A DNA stretch of 64,000 bases, from contig CAVZQU010000021.1 of the NCBI GenBank assembly GCA_963777515.1, positions 186,001-250,000 of the forward strand. Direction: 5' to 3'. Positions 50,751-61,098 of the stretch are shown in pieces (position 1 is the first letter of the stretch; each line of letters opens with the position of its first letter). This DNA comes from CAVSWT01 sp963777515 (GTDB lineage: Bacteria > Bacteroidota > Ignavibacteria > Ignavibacteriales > Ignavibacteriaceae). The notes below the pieces were generated by a model. That model was given only the letters and a program-made list of their open reading frames with translations. It ran no database searches and was not told the DNA's origin. The position numbers and the translations under genes were made by a program.

Positions 50751-53430
50751 TTAATTTGAACTAAATGAGATTCCGATTTCTAATCTTCTTGGTTCATAAA
50801 ATCTAGAAGGATCAAGTAATTGAGCAGCATTTGCTGGCGGATTTACAGAATAATCCGGGCTACCGGTGCCTGCAAAAACAAATCCATTAACTGTATTCTC
50901 ATTAAATAAATTATGTACCCGGGCAAATAGGCTAAAATTCAAAAGCCCTAATATTGAAAAACTTTTCTGCACGTAAGTCAACTAATACATAACTTGATTT
51001 ACGTCCTTCATTGGTTTGTAAATCAGCAGTGAAACTTGCTGGCCCAATCTGCGGTGTAAAAGGCTGGCCGCTTCCGAACCTAACTATTGTACTGATAGAA
51101 AGGTTATCCGGATCATAATAAATAGCCTGTAAATTTAAAGTATGCCTTTGATCCCAATTAAATGGAATATCTCTTGGACGTGAATCTTTTCCGGCTTTAG
51201 CTCTGTCTGCAGTTTCCCTTGCGTTGCTGGAATTTCCATAAGCAAATTGAAGTGTATAATCAAGGTTTGCGCTAAAAGGTCCTAACCGCCGTTCGTTTAA
51301 TGAAAGTGTTATTCCAAAAACATTTCCAAAATCAACATTGGTTAATCTTGCATACTCTGCGGCTGCATAATTGCTAATGAATTCAACTCCCAATAGATCA
51401 CGGATATCTTTACTGAAAAAAGTTAACTGGGTACCAAGGTCTTCAGTTATAGCCTGCTTTAATCCAACTTCATATTGAACGGTAAATTGAGGTTTAAGAT
51501 CCGGGTTACCTAATACACCATAATCAATTCCACCAGCTTGTAGTTGATCCAGAACCAAATAGTTTGAATTTTTATATAAGTCACCCAACCCAGGCATCTG
51601 GTAAAAATGGCCATATGAAAAATAAACTGATGCAGATGAAGTAAGAGGAAAACTTAAACCAACTCGTGGAGCAATAGAATGCTTAACTGTAGTTTTCTTT
51701 AAATAAGATTTTGGTACGCCGGGGATTGCATTTGCCGGGTTTTCAAGATCGCTTGGAACATATGAATTAGCATCAAATACCTGAAGTCTTATTCCGCCTC
51801 TTACAACCAGGTCACCAAGTTCAATCCTATCCTGTATATAAGCAACTCCTTGTCTGGGATAGTAGGTTTCTACTTTTTGGTCATGAGGATCTGTTGAAAT
51901 TTGTGGCTGTAGTATTTGAACTCCATTTACTGGAGTTGACTTTAAAAATCCTGGTTGGCCAAAAGATATTCTAGTGATCTCACCTTCCAATCCTGCTTCT
52001 ATCAAATTTGCCCTGTTTGCCTGCCAGCTATAATCCAATTTGGCAATACCATCATTAGTCTTTTGAATAAATCTATCTAGAGAAACTCCCTGAACAAAGG
52101 CTCCATATTCATAATTAGCATCATTGGTTGGTTCACCGTCAATTAAATAGCGTGGATCAAAAACATCTTCATACTTATAATTTTTGTAATCAAAATAATT
52201 ATATCTTAGGTTAAGCTTATAAAACATTTTTTCGGTAATAGTATGTGTTATATCAAATCCTTGAGTTAATGAAAATGTTTTTCTTGGCGCAATGCCATCC
52301 GGCAGAAATCTGAAATTGTTATTATACCGTTTTTCATCAAAGCTGTTAAGGATAGCTACGTAACTTAATTGTATTTTTGATAAGGAACGGTTTGAAATCT
52401 TAAATTGGCCGCTCCATTCATGATGGGTTTGCATCGGAACTAAAGCGTTGTCCCCTGTCGGATTAAAAATCTTGTTTTCAAAATCGTTTGTATCTGATGG
52501 AACAAATCTTCTCTCTCCAAATAAATACCCGTCATTGATATACCTTCTGCCGCTTATAAAGAAAGTTGTATTGTCAAAGATTGCGGGGCCGCTTATTGTT
52601 AACTGGTAGTTTTGAATTTGATAAGGCCTGTAAATATTATCATGTGGGTATCTATTTATGTCTGTTGTATAATAACTTCCTGTATAAATCTCACCAGAGT
52701 ATTGAAAATTTTCCGATCCGGTTTTTAATACAGCGTTAACAACACCGCTCATAGCTTGCCCGTATTTTGCATCAAACGTTCCGCTGATTACTTGAACTTC
52801 TTGCAAAATAGATTTATCAAGCTGTAAGGTTGAAGAATTGTCATACGGATTATTAACGGTTACTCCATCAACCTGGAATTGTACTTCGCCCGTTCTGCCT
52901 CCTCTAAAGTGTATATCTCCGTTAGCATCGGTAATAACACCGGCTTGTAAACCTACAACTTCACTTAAACTTTGAACCGGTAATTTCTGAATGTCTTCCG
53001 TACTGACAGAAACTACAGAACTCGTTTGATTGATCTCGACAAGCGGTTTTTTTGCAACAACAGTAACCGTTTTACTTTCAACAGCTTTTTCATTGAGAGT
53101 TACATCAATTTCTGTAGTTTGGTCTGGTGTAATATGAATATCTGTTACGTTTTGGCTTTGATATCCAACATAACGAAATTCAACCGAATAAGTACCGGTT
53201 CTTAAATTTAATATTGCATAATAACCATCAACATCAGTTGTAGTTCCGGTTGTTGTTCCTTTTACTAAAATATTAACACCTATTAAAGGATCACCATTAT
53301 TATCTACAACTCTACCTTTCAACTTTCCTGAAGTTTGTGCAAAAGCAGAATAAGTTAATACAACAAAGAAAATTATTATTTGAGAGAGTAGTAAAAAAGT
53401 ATTGTGTTTTTTATGCTCCTGATTCGACAT
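50751..53430 (-). CDS. SusC-like TonB-dependent receptor (one apparent frameshift)
   Basis: Removing one base in the A run at 50957-50961 gives 892 residues. A signal peptide is followed by a carboxypeptidase-regulatory-like domain (GRVVDNNGDPLIGVNILVKG, VDGYYAILNLRTGTYSVEF), a plug (IQKLPVQSLSEVVGLQAGV, IHFRGGRTGEVQFQVDGV) and a 22-strand-type barrel ending RLEIGISFSSN. The N-terminal extension is the SusC/CarbopepD type used for glycans, although barrel and length also fit other receptors of this phylum. It heads an apparent operon with the 1086-residue protein and the PorV-like protein. It should import glycan fragments into the periplasm. Confidence 0.87.
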
Positions 53431-53489
53431 AATATTAAATCCGAAAAAATTTCTAAATTTGATCCAACTACCAAATTAAATGAGGTTAT

Positions 53490-53530
53490 CTTCAAGGCAA
53501 GTTTAGTTATACACTTTACTTACCTTGAAG
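53490..53530 (-). terminator. Strong hairpin between CBM9-like gene and TonB receptor
   Basis: Arms CTTCAAGGCAAGT (53490-53502) and ACTTACCTTGAAG (53518-53530) pair at 12 of 13 positions around a 15-base loop. It lies downstream of the CBM9-like gene and upstream of the receptor gene, both minus strand. There is no clear U run, so it may act as a partial terminator or an mRNA-stabilising hairpin setting different expression levels for the two genes. Confidence 0.6.
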
Positions 53531-53614
53531 AATTATTAAACCTCTTTGTAATCTAAGTTAGCTAAAACATAGAACCTGAAATTTTCAGCAGGTTTGCTTT
53601 AGTTTTAAATCAAA

Positions 53615-55534
53615 TTACTTTAGAAGCACCATTTTCTTAACTTTACTGTTCATTGTATTGGCATTATTAAGGTTCTGTATCCTCAACTGATAGAAGTAAA
53701 CACCAGAAGCCAAGTTACCAGCATTAAATTTAAATTCATTTTGTCCTACAGGAACATTTGTTTTCTTCATAACAGAAACAACCTGTCCTAATACATTATA
53801 AACAGATAATGTTACATCAGCATTTACATTAATAGAATAGCTAATTGTGGTTGAAGGATTAAAAGGATTCGGATAGTTGTCAAACAACTGAAATCTTGTT
53901 GGTTTCACATTTTTATCAGTAACACCAACAACAGAGTTTGCGGGACCAAGAGCTACCCATGAAGGTGACAACTGTCCTTTTTCATATTTAAACCACCATG
54001 TATATGCATAGTAATTAGAAGCTGCATCGTCAAAAACATCGTAATCATTTGCTCTAGCACCAATAAATACTACACTGTCTCCTAAATTCTGAGGATAACC
54101 TAATGAAGCAAAAGGAATTTTTAATTCAACAGTATATCCGCTATCCGGAGTATTTAAATCATTTACATCGGTGCCATTTCCTAGCATTAATGCATATTTA
54201 ACCCCGGCTGTATCAGCCATTCCAACGAGATCACCAGCGGCTTGACCTTCTCCTGCTGAATCTATATTTACTGTTAATGCCTTTACATTTCCCATTATAC
54301 CAGCTCCATTAACATAATTTCGGCCAACAATATAGAAAGAGACACCATCCTTATGAGTATCGTCGCCTGGAACTGTTACTATTTGATCTGATACTTTAGC
54401 TGATACATAAAGATTTGTATCATCGTAAGTCACCCAATAATCTGCATCAGGCCCATCAATTACAGTTGGTGCACTATTCCAAGCATCCTCTTTATATCCG
54501 CTAGCCCATTTTCCAGTTCCTTTAATTGAGTCGAAACCTGCTTCATCACCCCAATGAGTCATAAAATGAAGAGTGTTATCCGCTTTCCATTCGCTTAAAT
54601 CTCCGTCAACTGTTATTGCATCACCTTCTCTCATGTGTGGTATTGTGTAATCTACCGGTGGAATAAGTCCACTAGGAGAACTTGTTGTTACATTAGGATC
54701 AATGTACAGGGCATTATAGTACCATGTTTCATTCCATTCATTTCCCCACCATGTTTTATTAAATCTGTTATTATCAGCGGTTGAATCCATAAAGCCATCC
54801 CCGTCCCATATACAAAAACTAAATGGAATTATATCCCCGTCAACATTAAAATTCATTGAATCTATTCTCATTCGCTCTTCTGAAATCCATCCCTGATCGG
54901 CTAAGGAATCGTAAGACATTCCACCGACAACAGATGTGAATTGAGTCCAATTATCTAAAGTTGTATCGCCACCGCCCTGTACTCTGCTGTCACCTTTGAG
55001 AATAGGCTGCGAACCAGGAGCTGGCTGGGAGGAGAGTCCTGCCCATTTCCATCCGAACATAGGAAAATGTTCTAATCTATAATCCCACACGTTATGTCCG
55101 GTAATATCGTGCATTTTAGCATTTCCATTATTATCTTTATACATCCTAAAGGATATGATCATGCCATCTGATTGTTCCCAATCTACACCACCTACACTTT
55201 TATCTTTCGATTTAAAAAGCAAGTATATATAAGGGCTTTTGTACAAGCATTTAAAAACGACATTTGCCGAGTCCCCAGGATCATGTGTTCCTATTTTCCA
55301 GCTGTAACCACTGCTTGGTAGATATGCCGTTTGACCGTAGCCAAGTACGACTGAATCAGCTTTTGCCCAAACTGCATCTTCAACACCGTCTATAGTTATG
55401 TCTTCGCCTGCCTGCATAACACGAACATACATAGCATCTTCGCGGGCATTTTTGTTTTGTGCCCATTGGGCAAGCACAATATTTGAAAGAAATAAAAATT
55501 GAACTATGAATAAAAATACTAAATAACGTCTCAC
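53615..55534 (-). CDS. Secreted tandem CBM9-like protein with T9SS tail
   Basis: Start is GTG at 55534 behind a perfect AAGGAGGT ribosome-binding site. The 639 residues have a signal peptide, two CBM9-like domains (first from ITIDGVEDAVWAKADSV, about 47-285; second from ITVDGDLSEWKADNTLHF, about 310-540) and a type IX secretion tail (NYPNPFNPSTTISYS onward). CBM9-family folds bind reducing ends of glucans or similar sugars; here the domains are large and could have other ligands. No catalytic domain is seen. As a surface-bound sugar-binding protein beside a TonB receptor it may be a SusE/SusF-like capture factor. A LacI-type operator lies upstream. Confidence 0.8.
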   Translation of the reverse strand: MRRYLVFLFIVQFLFLSNIVLAQWAQNKNAREDAMYVRVMQAGEDITIDGVEDAVWAKADSVVLGYGQTAYLPSSGYSWKIGTHDPGDSANVVFKCLYKSPYIYLLFKSKDKSVGGVDWEQSDGMIISFRMYKDNNGNAKMHDITGHNVWDYRLEHFPMFGWKWAGLSSQPAPGSQPILKGDSRVQGGGDTTLDNWTQFTSVVGGMSYDSLADQGWISEERMRIDSMNFNVDGDIIPFSFCIWDGDGFMDSTADNNRFNKTWWGNEWNETWYYNALYIDPNVTTSSPSGLIPPVDYTIPHMREGDAITVDGDLSEWKADNTLHFMTHWGDEAGFDSIKGTGKWASGYKEDAWNSAPTVIDGPDADYWVTYDDTNLYVSAKVSDQIVTVPGDDTHKDGVSFYIVGRNYVNGAGIMGNVKALTVNIDSAGEGQAAGDLVGMADTAGVKYALMLGNGTDVNDLNTPDSGYTVELKIPFASLGYPQNLGDSVVFIGARANDYDVFDDAASNYYAYTWWFKYEKGQLSPSWVALGPANSVVGVTDKNVKPTRFQLFDNYPNPFNPSTTISYSINVNADVTLSVYNVLGQVVSVMKKTNVPVGQNEFKFNAGNLASGVYFYQLRIQNLNNANTMNSKVKKMVLLK

Positions 55535-55897
55535 TGTTACCTCCTTATAGTTAAAAAGATTATGTAATTCTTTTTATTAAAGTTTTCTCAGACCACATAC
55601 AATCTTTAAAAAAACATCCTCCTTTCTTTTAGAGTAGAATTTATTTTTTTAAAAAATGATAAATATACTTTTATTGTTTTATAAGAAATGTATTCCCTGA
55701 AAAGTAAAACTGAAAGAGATAGACTAAATAAAAATAGTAAAATTGTATTCATATTTGTAAACGTTTACATTTTTGCTAGTTAAAGTACAAAACGGAAAAT
55801 TATTTGTCAAGCTAAATCATCATTTTATAAATAACTTTTATAAAATTTTAAATTATATTTATTTACTTTTGTTTAAATGTGATTTAAACCAATAAAC
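55535..55897. promoter_or_regulatory. Regulatory gap before CBM9-like gene
   Basis: These 363 bases separate the ABC permease gene from the CBM9-like gene, both minus strand. They hold the LacI-type palindrome at 55756-55769, a loose inverted repeat of AAAGATTATGT (near 55555) with ACATACAATCTTT (near 55595), and the strong ribosome-binding site. A promoter for the surface-protein and receptor genes is expected here. No gene is seen. Confidence 0.6.
55756..55769. promoter_or_regulatory. LacI/CcpA-type operator palindrome
   Basis: TGTAAACGTTTACA is a perfect 14-bp palindrome with the central CG typical of LacI-family operators. It lies about 220 bases upstream of the CBM9-like gene. No LacI-family gene is in the window, so the regulator would be encoded elsewhere. 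Confidence 0.75.
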
Positions 55898-56707
55898 TCA
55901 ACCTTTTACGCTTCCCATCATTATTCCTTTTATATAATATTTCTGTAATGCAAGAAACACAATTAAAATTGGGATGATTGTAATAACGGATCCAGCCATC
56001 ATTAATTCAGGATCTTTTGTATGTTCTCCCATCAAATTAGCAAGCGAAACTGGAAGCGTATACATTGAATTATCAGTAAGCACTATCAATGGCCATAAGA
56101 AATCATTCCATGTGGTCATGAATGTAAATAATGCAAGCGTAACTAAAATAGGAACACATAATGGAAGAATAATTCTTCTGTAAATTTGAAAATCCGTCGC
56201 CCCGTCAATCTTTGCTGATTCAATTAAGCTATCCGGTATTGAAATAGCATATTGACGAATTAAAAATATACCAAATATATTTGCGAGTCCTGGAATTATA
56301 ATTGCCATGTAAGTATTAATAAATCCAAATTCTTTTAACATTAAAAATAGCGGAAGCATTGTTACTTGTGCCGGAATAACCATCGAACTTAAAAGTAAAT
56401 TGAAAAGCTTATTCTTCCCTTTAAATTTATATTTTGCAAATGCATATCCAGCCATAGAATTAAAGAACAAAGAGATTAGAGTTACTACGATTGAAAGGAA
56501 TAAGCTGTTGAATAAGTTTCTTGAAACATTCAACCTGGAAAACAAAACCTTATATTGTTCCAGCGTAAAAATATCAGGAATAAATCTTGGCGGATAAACA
56601 CTTGCATGTCCATCATACATAAATGATGCTGAAACCATCCAGATAAATGGAGCAATAGTTAATATTGCAGTAATAATTAAAAATATATGAAGTAGAGTTT
56701 TTTTCAT
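55898..56707 (-). CDS. Sugar ABC transporter permease (MalG-like)
   Basis: The 269 residues form six TM helices with the ABC permease EAA loop ESAKIDGATDFQIYRRIILP. The sequence YPPRFIPDIFTLEQYKVLF after the first helix is typical of MalG/UgpE/LacG-type carbohydrate permeases. It forms a heterodimer with the neighbouring MalF-like permease encoded six bases upstream. No ATPase gene is adjacent, so a shared MsmX/UgpC-type ATPase elsewhere is likely. Confidence 0.92.
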   Translation of the reverse strand: MKKTLLHIFLIITAILTIAPFIWMVSASFMYDGHASVYPPRFIPDIFTLEQYKVLFSRLNVSRNLFNSLFLSIVVTLISLFFNSMAGYAFAKYKFKGKNKLFNLLLSSMVIPAQVTMLPLFLMLKEFGFINTYMAIIIPGLANIFGIFLIRQYAISIPDSLIESAKIDGATDFQIYRRIILPLCVPILVTLALFTFMTTWNDFLWPLIVLTDNSMYTLPVSLANLMGEHTKDPELMMAGSVITIIPILIVFLALQKYYIKGIMMGSVKG

Positions 56708-56713
56708 ATCAAT

Positions 56714-57604
56714 TTACTCATTACTTTTTTGAACTTTAAGTTGAATAAGAGTTGCAATAAAAATTATAAAAAACAAAACAAATGCAATTGATGCCGAGTA
56801 ACCCATATGCCAATAAGTAAAACCTTCTTGATACATGTATTGCACAATACTCAAAGTACTATTCAACGGCCCGCCTTGTGTCATTATGTAAGGTTCTGCA
56901 AATAATTGGAAGAAGCCTATCATTGTTATTATGCTTATAAAAACTGTAGTTGGTGCAAGCATGGGAATTGTTATTTTTTTAAATTTCTGCCAAGCATTTG
57001 CACCTTCCATCATAGCAGCTTCATAAAGATAGTCGGGAATGTTTTGCAACCCGGCAATAAAAATGATCATATTATATCCAAAATTTTTCCAGACGGACAT
57101 AATAATTATAGCAGGCATAGCCCAGTGAGGATCACCCAGCCAATCAACAGGATTTATTCCAAAGAAACCCAAGCAATAATTCAACAAACCAAAGCGAGGA
57201 TGATAAATGAACCTCCACACTATTGCAACTGCAACTAAGTTTGTAACTACAGGAATAAAATAAGTTAATCTAAAAATGGATTTGAATTTGACCAGCTTTG
57301 AATTTAAAAGAATAGCCGCACCTAGTGAAACTCCAACTGATAAAGGCCCAGCAACAATTACATAATAGAAAGTATTCTTTAATGATGTCCAAAATAATGG
57401 GTCGCTAAAAAGATCAAAATAATTTTTGAACCATAAAAATCTAACATTTGAAAAATGGGCTAAAGAATAAATATCAAAATCAGAAAAACTGATGATAAAG
57501 GCTGCAATAACAGGAATAAAAAAGAATACGAAAATTGAGATAAGTGCAGGGCCTAAAAATACATAGGCTGCCGAAGAGTTATATTTAAAATTTTTCTCTC
57601 TCAT
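56714..57604 (-). CDS. Sugar ABC transporter permease (MalF-like)
   Basis: The 296 residues have six TM helices and the EAA loop EAAMMEGANAWQKFKKITIPML. The start KYNSSAAYVFLGPALISIFV is typical of MalF/UgpA-type permeases of the CUT1 class, which import di- and oligosaccharides. It begins eight bases after the binding-protein gene and is followed six bases later by the MalG-like partner. Confidence 0.92.
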   Translation of the reverse strand: MREKNFKYNSSAAYVFLGPALISIFVFFFIPVIAAFIISFSDFDIYSLAHFSNVRFLWFKNYFDLFSDPLFWTSLKNTFYYVIVAGPLSVGVSLGAAILLNSKLVKFKSIFRLTYFIPVVTNLVAVAIVWRFIYHPRFGLLNYCLGFFGINPVDWLGDPHWAMPAIIIMSVWKNFGYNMIIFIAGLQNIPDYLYEAAMMEGANAWQKFKKITIPMLAPTTVFISIITMIGFFQLFAEPYIMTQGGPLNSTLSIVQYMYQEGFTYWHMGYSASIAFVLFFIIFIATLIQLKVQKSNE

Positions 57605-57612
57605 TATCTCTA

Positions 57613-58945
57613 TTACTTTTTATTCTTGCTTAAAAGCCATCTTCTTTTTTCTAAGATTCTATCAACGTCTTTATCCAGATTTGCAAGCGCTTGATCAATA
57701 GTCATTGCTCCGCGCGCTGCTTGTTCTGCATATTGCTGAAGTTTTGAAAAAACAATTTGTTCCCATTCAGTAACTTTAGGAGTTGCAACTACATAATAAA
57801 ATTGTTTATGGAAAGCTTGCATATAAGGATCATCTTTAAACTTAGGATCTTCCCAGGCTTCTTTAACGGCAGGCAAATCATTTACCAAATCGTAAAATTT
57901 TATTTGGGTTTTTGTTTTGGAAAGATATTCTATAAACTTCCAAGCTGCTTGCTTATGTTTTGAATTTTTAAATACTACTAAGCTTGCACCGCCTGCCAAA
58001 GATACGCCCGGAATAGAATCATTATCTTTGCTTGGCAACGGCGCCGTCATCCATTTATCTTTTAAATTTCCTCTCATCCATTTTTTGAATTCAGGAATAT
58101 TCCAGGGACCGGAGATATACATAGAAAAATATTCTTCTGAAAAAGCCTGATAAACATTTGTAACCTGCGAAATACCAATTGGCGCCAAACCTTCTTTATG
58201 AAATTTTATAAGATACCTAAATGCTTCCTTAAATTTTTCGCCGCTAAAATTTCCCATGCTATTATTATCTTTCAACAGCTTTGAACCATTTTGCAAACCA
58301 AAAATTACAAAAGGAGCCCATTCATTTGTCGGAAGATAAATGGCATATTTATCTTTTCCTTTATTGTTTTCTACAATTTTTTTGGAAAGACGATAAAGTT
58401 CATCCCATGTTTTAGGAGGAGAATCAAATCCTGCTTTTTTCAATACGTCTGTTCTATAATATAAAACTCTCGTATCGATATACCAGGGAATTCCGTAAAC
58501 AAGAGAATCAATAACATTTGTATCCCATATTCCCGGGATAATATCTATCTTCGGAAACAACATTACTTTTTTTAATAAATTTGTTAAGGCTAATGATTGC
58601 GTCTAACTGTTTAAATTGCGCTATCCACGTATTTCCTAGTTGGCAAATATCTGGAGTATTATCTCCCGCATAAGCGGAGATTAATTTCTCTTGAGCAGCT
58701 GTCCATGGTATCATTTGAACATTAACTTTAATTCCCGGATTTTCTTTTTCGAACTCCGGAACAATTTTCTTTAATGATTCTCCTTCACTTCCCAATCCCC
58801 AAAAATCTAAAGTTATTTTGCCATTATTTTCTTTGTTGCAGCTCGAAGAGAAAATGCTTAATAATAAAAGAATAAATAAAAAGCTGTAACGACCAAAATT
58901 TTTAATAAAATTCTTTGAAAATATTTTTAGCTGAAAAGATTTCAA
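57613..58945 (-). CDS. Sugar ABC substrate-binding lipoprotein (one apparent frameshift)
   Basis: Removing one base in the T run at 58567-58573 gives 443 residues. A lipoprotein signal ends at SSSC (Cys36). The family 1 solute-binding fold shows ITLDFWGLGSEGESLKKIVP, EFEKENPGIKVNVQMIPW, YGIPWYIDTRVLYYRTDVLK, PKTWDELYRLSKK and GGASLVVFKNSKHKQAAWKF. It would deliver an oligosaccharide to the two permeases encoded downstream. It differs clearly from the tethered binding protein of the sensor unit at 4934. Sophoro-oligosaccharide is the guess suggested by GH144 and GH94 neighbours; aromatic residues in the pocket do not decide it. Confidence 0.88.
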
Positions 58946-58978
58946 TTTACATCAATAATTATTTTTCAAATGAAAAAT

Positions 58979-61091
58979 TCATCTAAGTAAAACCATTTTT
59001 TTAGTTTGGATATAGTTACCAATTTTTAATTGATAGAAATAAATACCGCTTGGTAACGACACATTATGTTCTGAATCAATTGCATTAAACTCAACTTCAT
59101 ATTTGCCTGCCGGTTTATAACCCTCGGAAAGAGTCGCTACTTTATTCCCCAACATGTCATAAATTCTAAGTGACTGAAAACCAGTTACTGATGACTGCCA
59201 ACTAATTCTTGTTGTTGGATTAAACGGATTTGGATAATTCTGAAAAATTTTAAATTCGTGATTTAATTGCCCTTGTTGTTTTTCATGAACATCAGTTACA
59301 TTATTTTCTTCAAGTGTAAATGGATTAAACCCAAACTTAGTAAAAATGTACCAGGCGCATGCGGAAGAAAAACCTTTATTGATATCTACCCAATTATATG
59401 CTCCGGTTGTATTTGCAGAGAAAGGAAGTGCATAGCTAATTTGATTCTCGATGCTTCTTAGAACAAGTAATGAATCCATTTGATGTGAATAAAAATCTCC
59501 TAAGTTTTTATTTCCTGCGGCATAAAAAGCGCATGACATGTGGCCCACACCGTCGACCCAAATGTTTTGTATAGAAGCGTCTGCAAATGAATAAAATCCG
59601 GTTACACTTTTATTATTAAACTTAATTGTTTTTTTAAATCGTGAATCATTTTCAGGAACCCAAACAAGATCTTTATAAAATTGTCCCTGCTCACCAAATG
59701 CTAAAGATCTCCAGCTATATAAATCTAAAGGTAATCCTATGTTTGCGTTTTCCAACTCAGTCATCCGGTTATCAAGCCATTCTTTAATTTTGTTTGCAGT
59801 TTCATTTTCACCGCATAGTTTTAATGCTGCATAAAAATCTATATTTCCTTCTTCATGGCCAACATAATTTCCATTACTATCTGTTTCATGTAAGTATGCA
59901 TCATTATGTAGCTGCGATTGTTCTTCCGGAGTTAAATTCCCTTTAAGCCTTAAATCTTTTGGGCCCCATCGCCACCCATGCCTAACAAATCCTCCATGTC
60001 CATTGGGATCGTCTATAATAGTATTCAAGCATTAAATTTTTTATTAGGCCAATTACATCTGAGTATGAAGTTTTATTTTCAAGCCCATATTTTTTTTCAT
60101 AAAGCTTGTAGGCAAATAATAACCAGGTATTATCTCCCATCCATCTGTCACAAAGAAAAGCTGAATATACCGGCTTGCCGGTTCCTTCCGATTTCAATCT
60201 TATATTTTGATAAAATCCCCTTGCTTCATTATTGTAATAAAAATTTTGTTTGTTTAAATCCATGTTGGATTGGTCAACCCTATCTGCATAAAAATCTAGA
60301 ATTCTTTCTGCTCTCTCTTTTTCTCCTTCAAGAATAAATGCCATTGCAGTTAAAGCGTTATTAAATGTCTGCCCGGAATTATCTTCCTGAGCAGGCACAA
60401 GTAATTTATCATTTGAAAAATTATCTTGGATACTTTTTAAATAAGTTAAAACTAATTCTTCATTCGTTTTTCCACTAAGTATACTATCTAAAGCAGAATT
60501 GCCTGTCATTTTTATATCATCGAGATAAAGAGTATGTTCAATATTATCTGCAGCACTTTGCCCAAAATAGATCGTTTTAATTTTAGTTAAGTCAGCACTG
60601 CCGGGATTATTTTTAAATATGGTTAAAGGAATTTTTATATTACCCCAGGTATTTGCATGAATATTTCCGGAATAATCAGCTAATAAAAATTTAGGCGTTT
60701 TAGTATTAGATAAATCTTCCAAATAAATTTTAGGCAAGTCAATCGAATCTATTTCTGAATCGGAATATGCCATGAAAGAAATTGTGTCCTTTAAATTAAC
60801 ATCCATTCCTGGCCAGTCAGGAGCAGCAACAGCAGCTCCCCAATCCCCGCCTGTTTGGGAAATCCAATGAAGCTTTAAGCTGTTGGTTCCTGAAAAATAT
60901 TCGCTTGAGCTTACCGGAAATTTTGTGTCATTATTATATCGTTCAAGATAGCTTGGAGGATTTTGATATAAATAACTTGGATCATAATAATTGTTTGTTG
61001 GGCTGTCAGAAAAGAAAATATATTCTTGTCCGGCGGTTAGTCCGAAAGTAAAAGTGACCAATGAGATAATTATTCTAAAGATTCTCTTCAT
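58979..61091 (-). CDS. Secreted glycosidase-like protein, unassigned, T9SS tail
   Basis: Removing one base near 60026-60033 gives 703 residues: signal peptide, the shared unassigned module (about 20-195), a region of about 400 residues with helical-repeat character (TFNNALTAMAFILEGEKERA, WMGDNTWLLFAYKLYEKKYG, GFVRHGWRWGPKDLRLKG, HEEGNIDFYAALKLCGE, GFSSACAWYIFTKFGFNPF) and a type IX tail (NYPNPFNPTTRISW onward). The helical region looks like an (alpha/alpha)-toroid glycoside hydrolase or lyase, with EEGNID and DRWMGDN as acidic clusters, but I match it to no family. It lies between GH2 and the sugar ABC transporter in cluster 2. Confidence 0.7.
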
Positions 61092-61098
61092 TTTACCC

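Noticed and set aside
55605..55630. Tiny leader peptide frame (ATG TTT TTT TAA) behind AGGAGG upstream of the CBM9-like gene
   Set aside because: The ribosome-binding site abuts the ATG with no spacing, so initiation there is unlikely.
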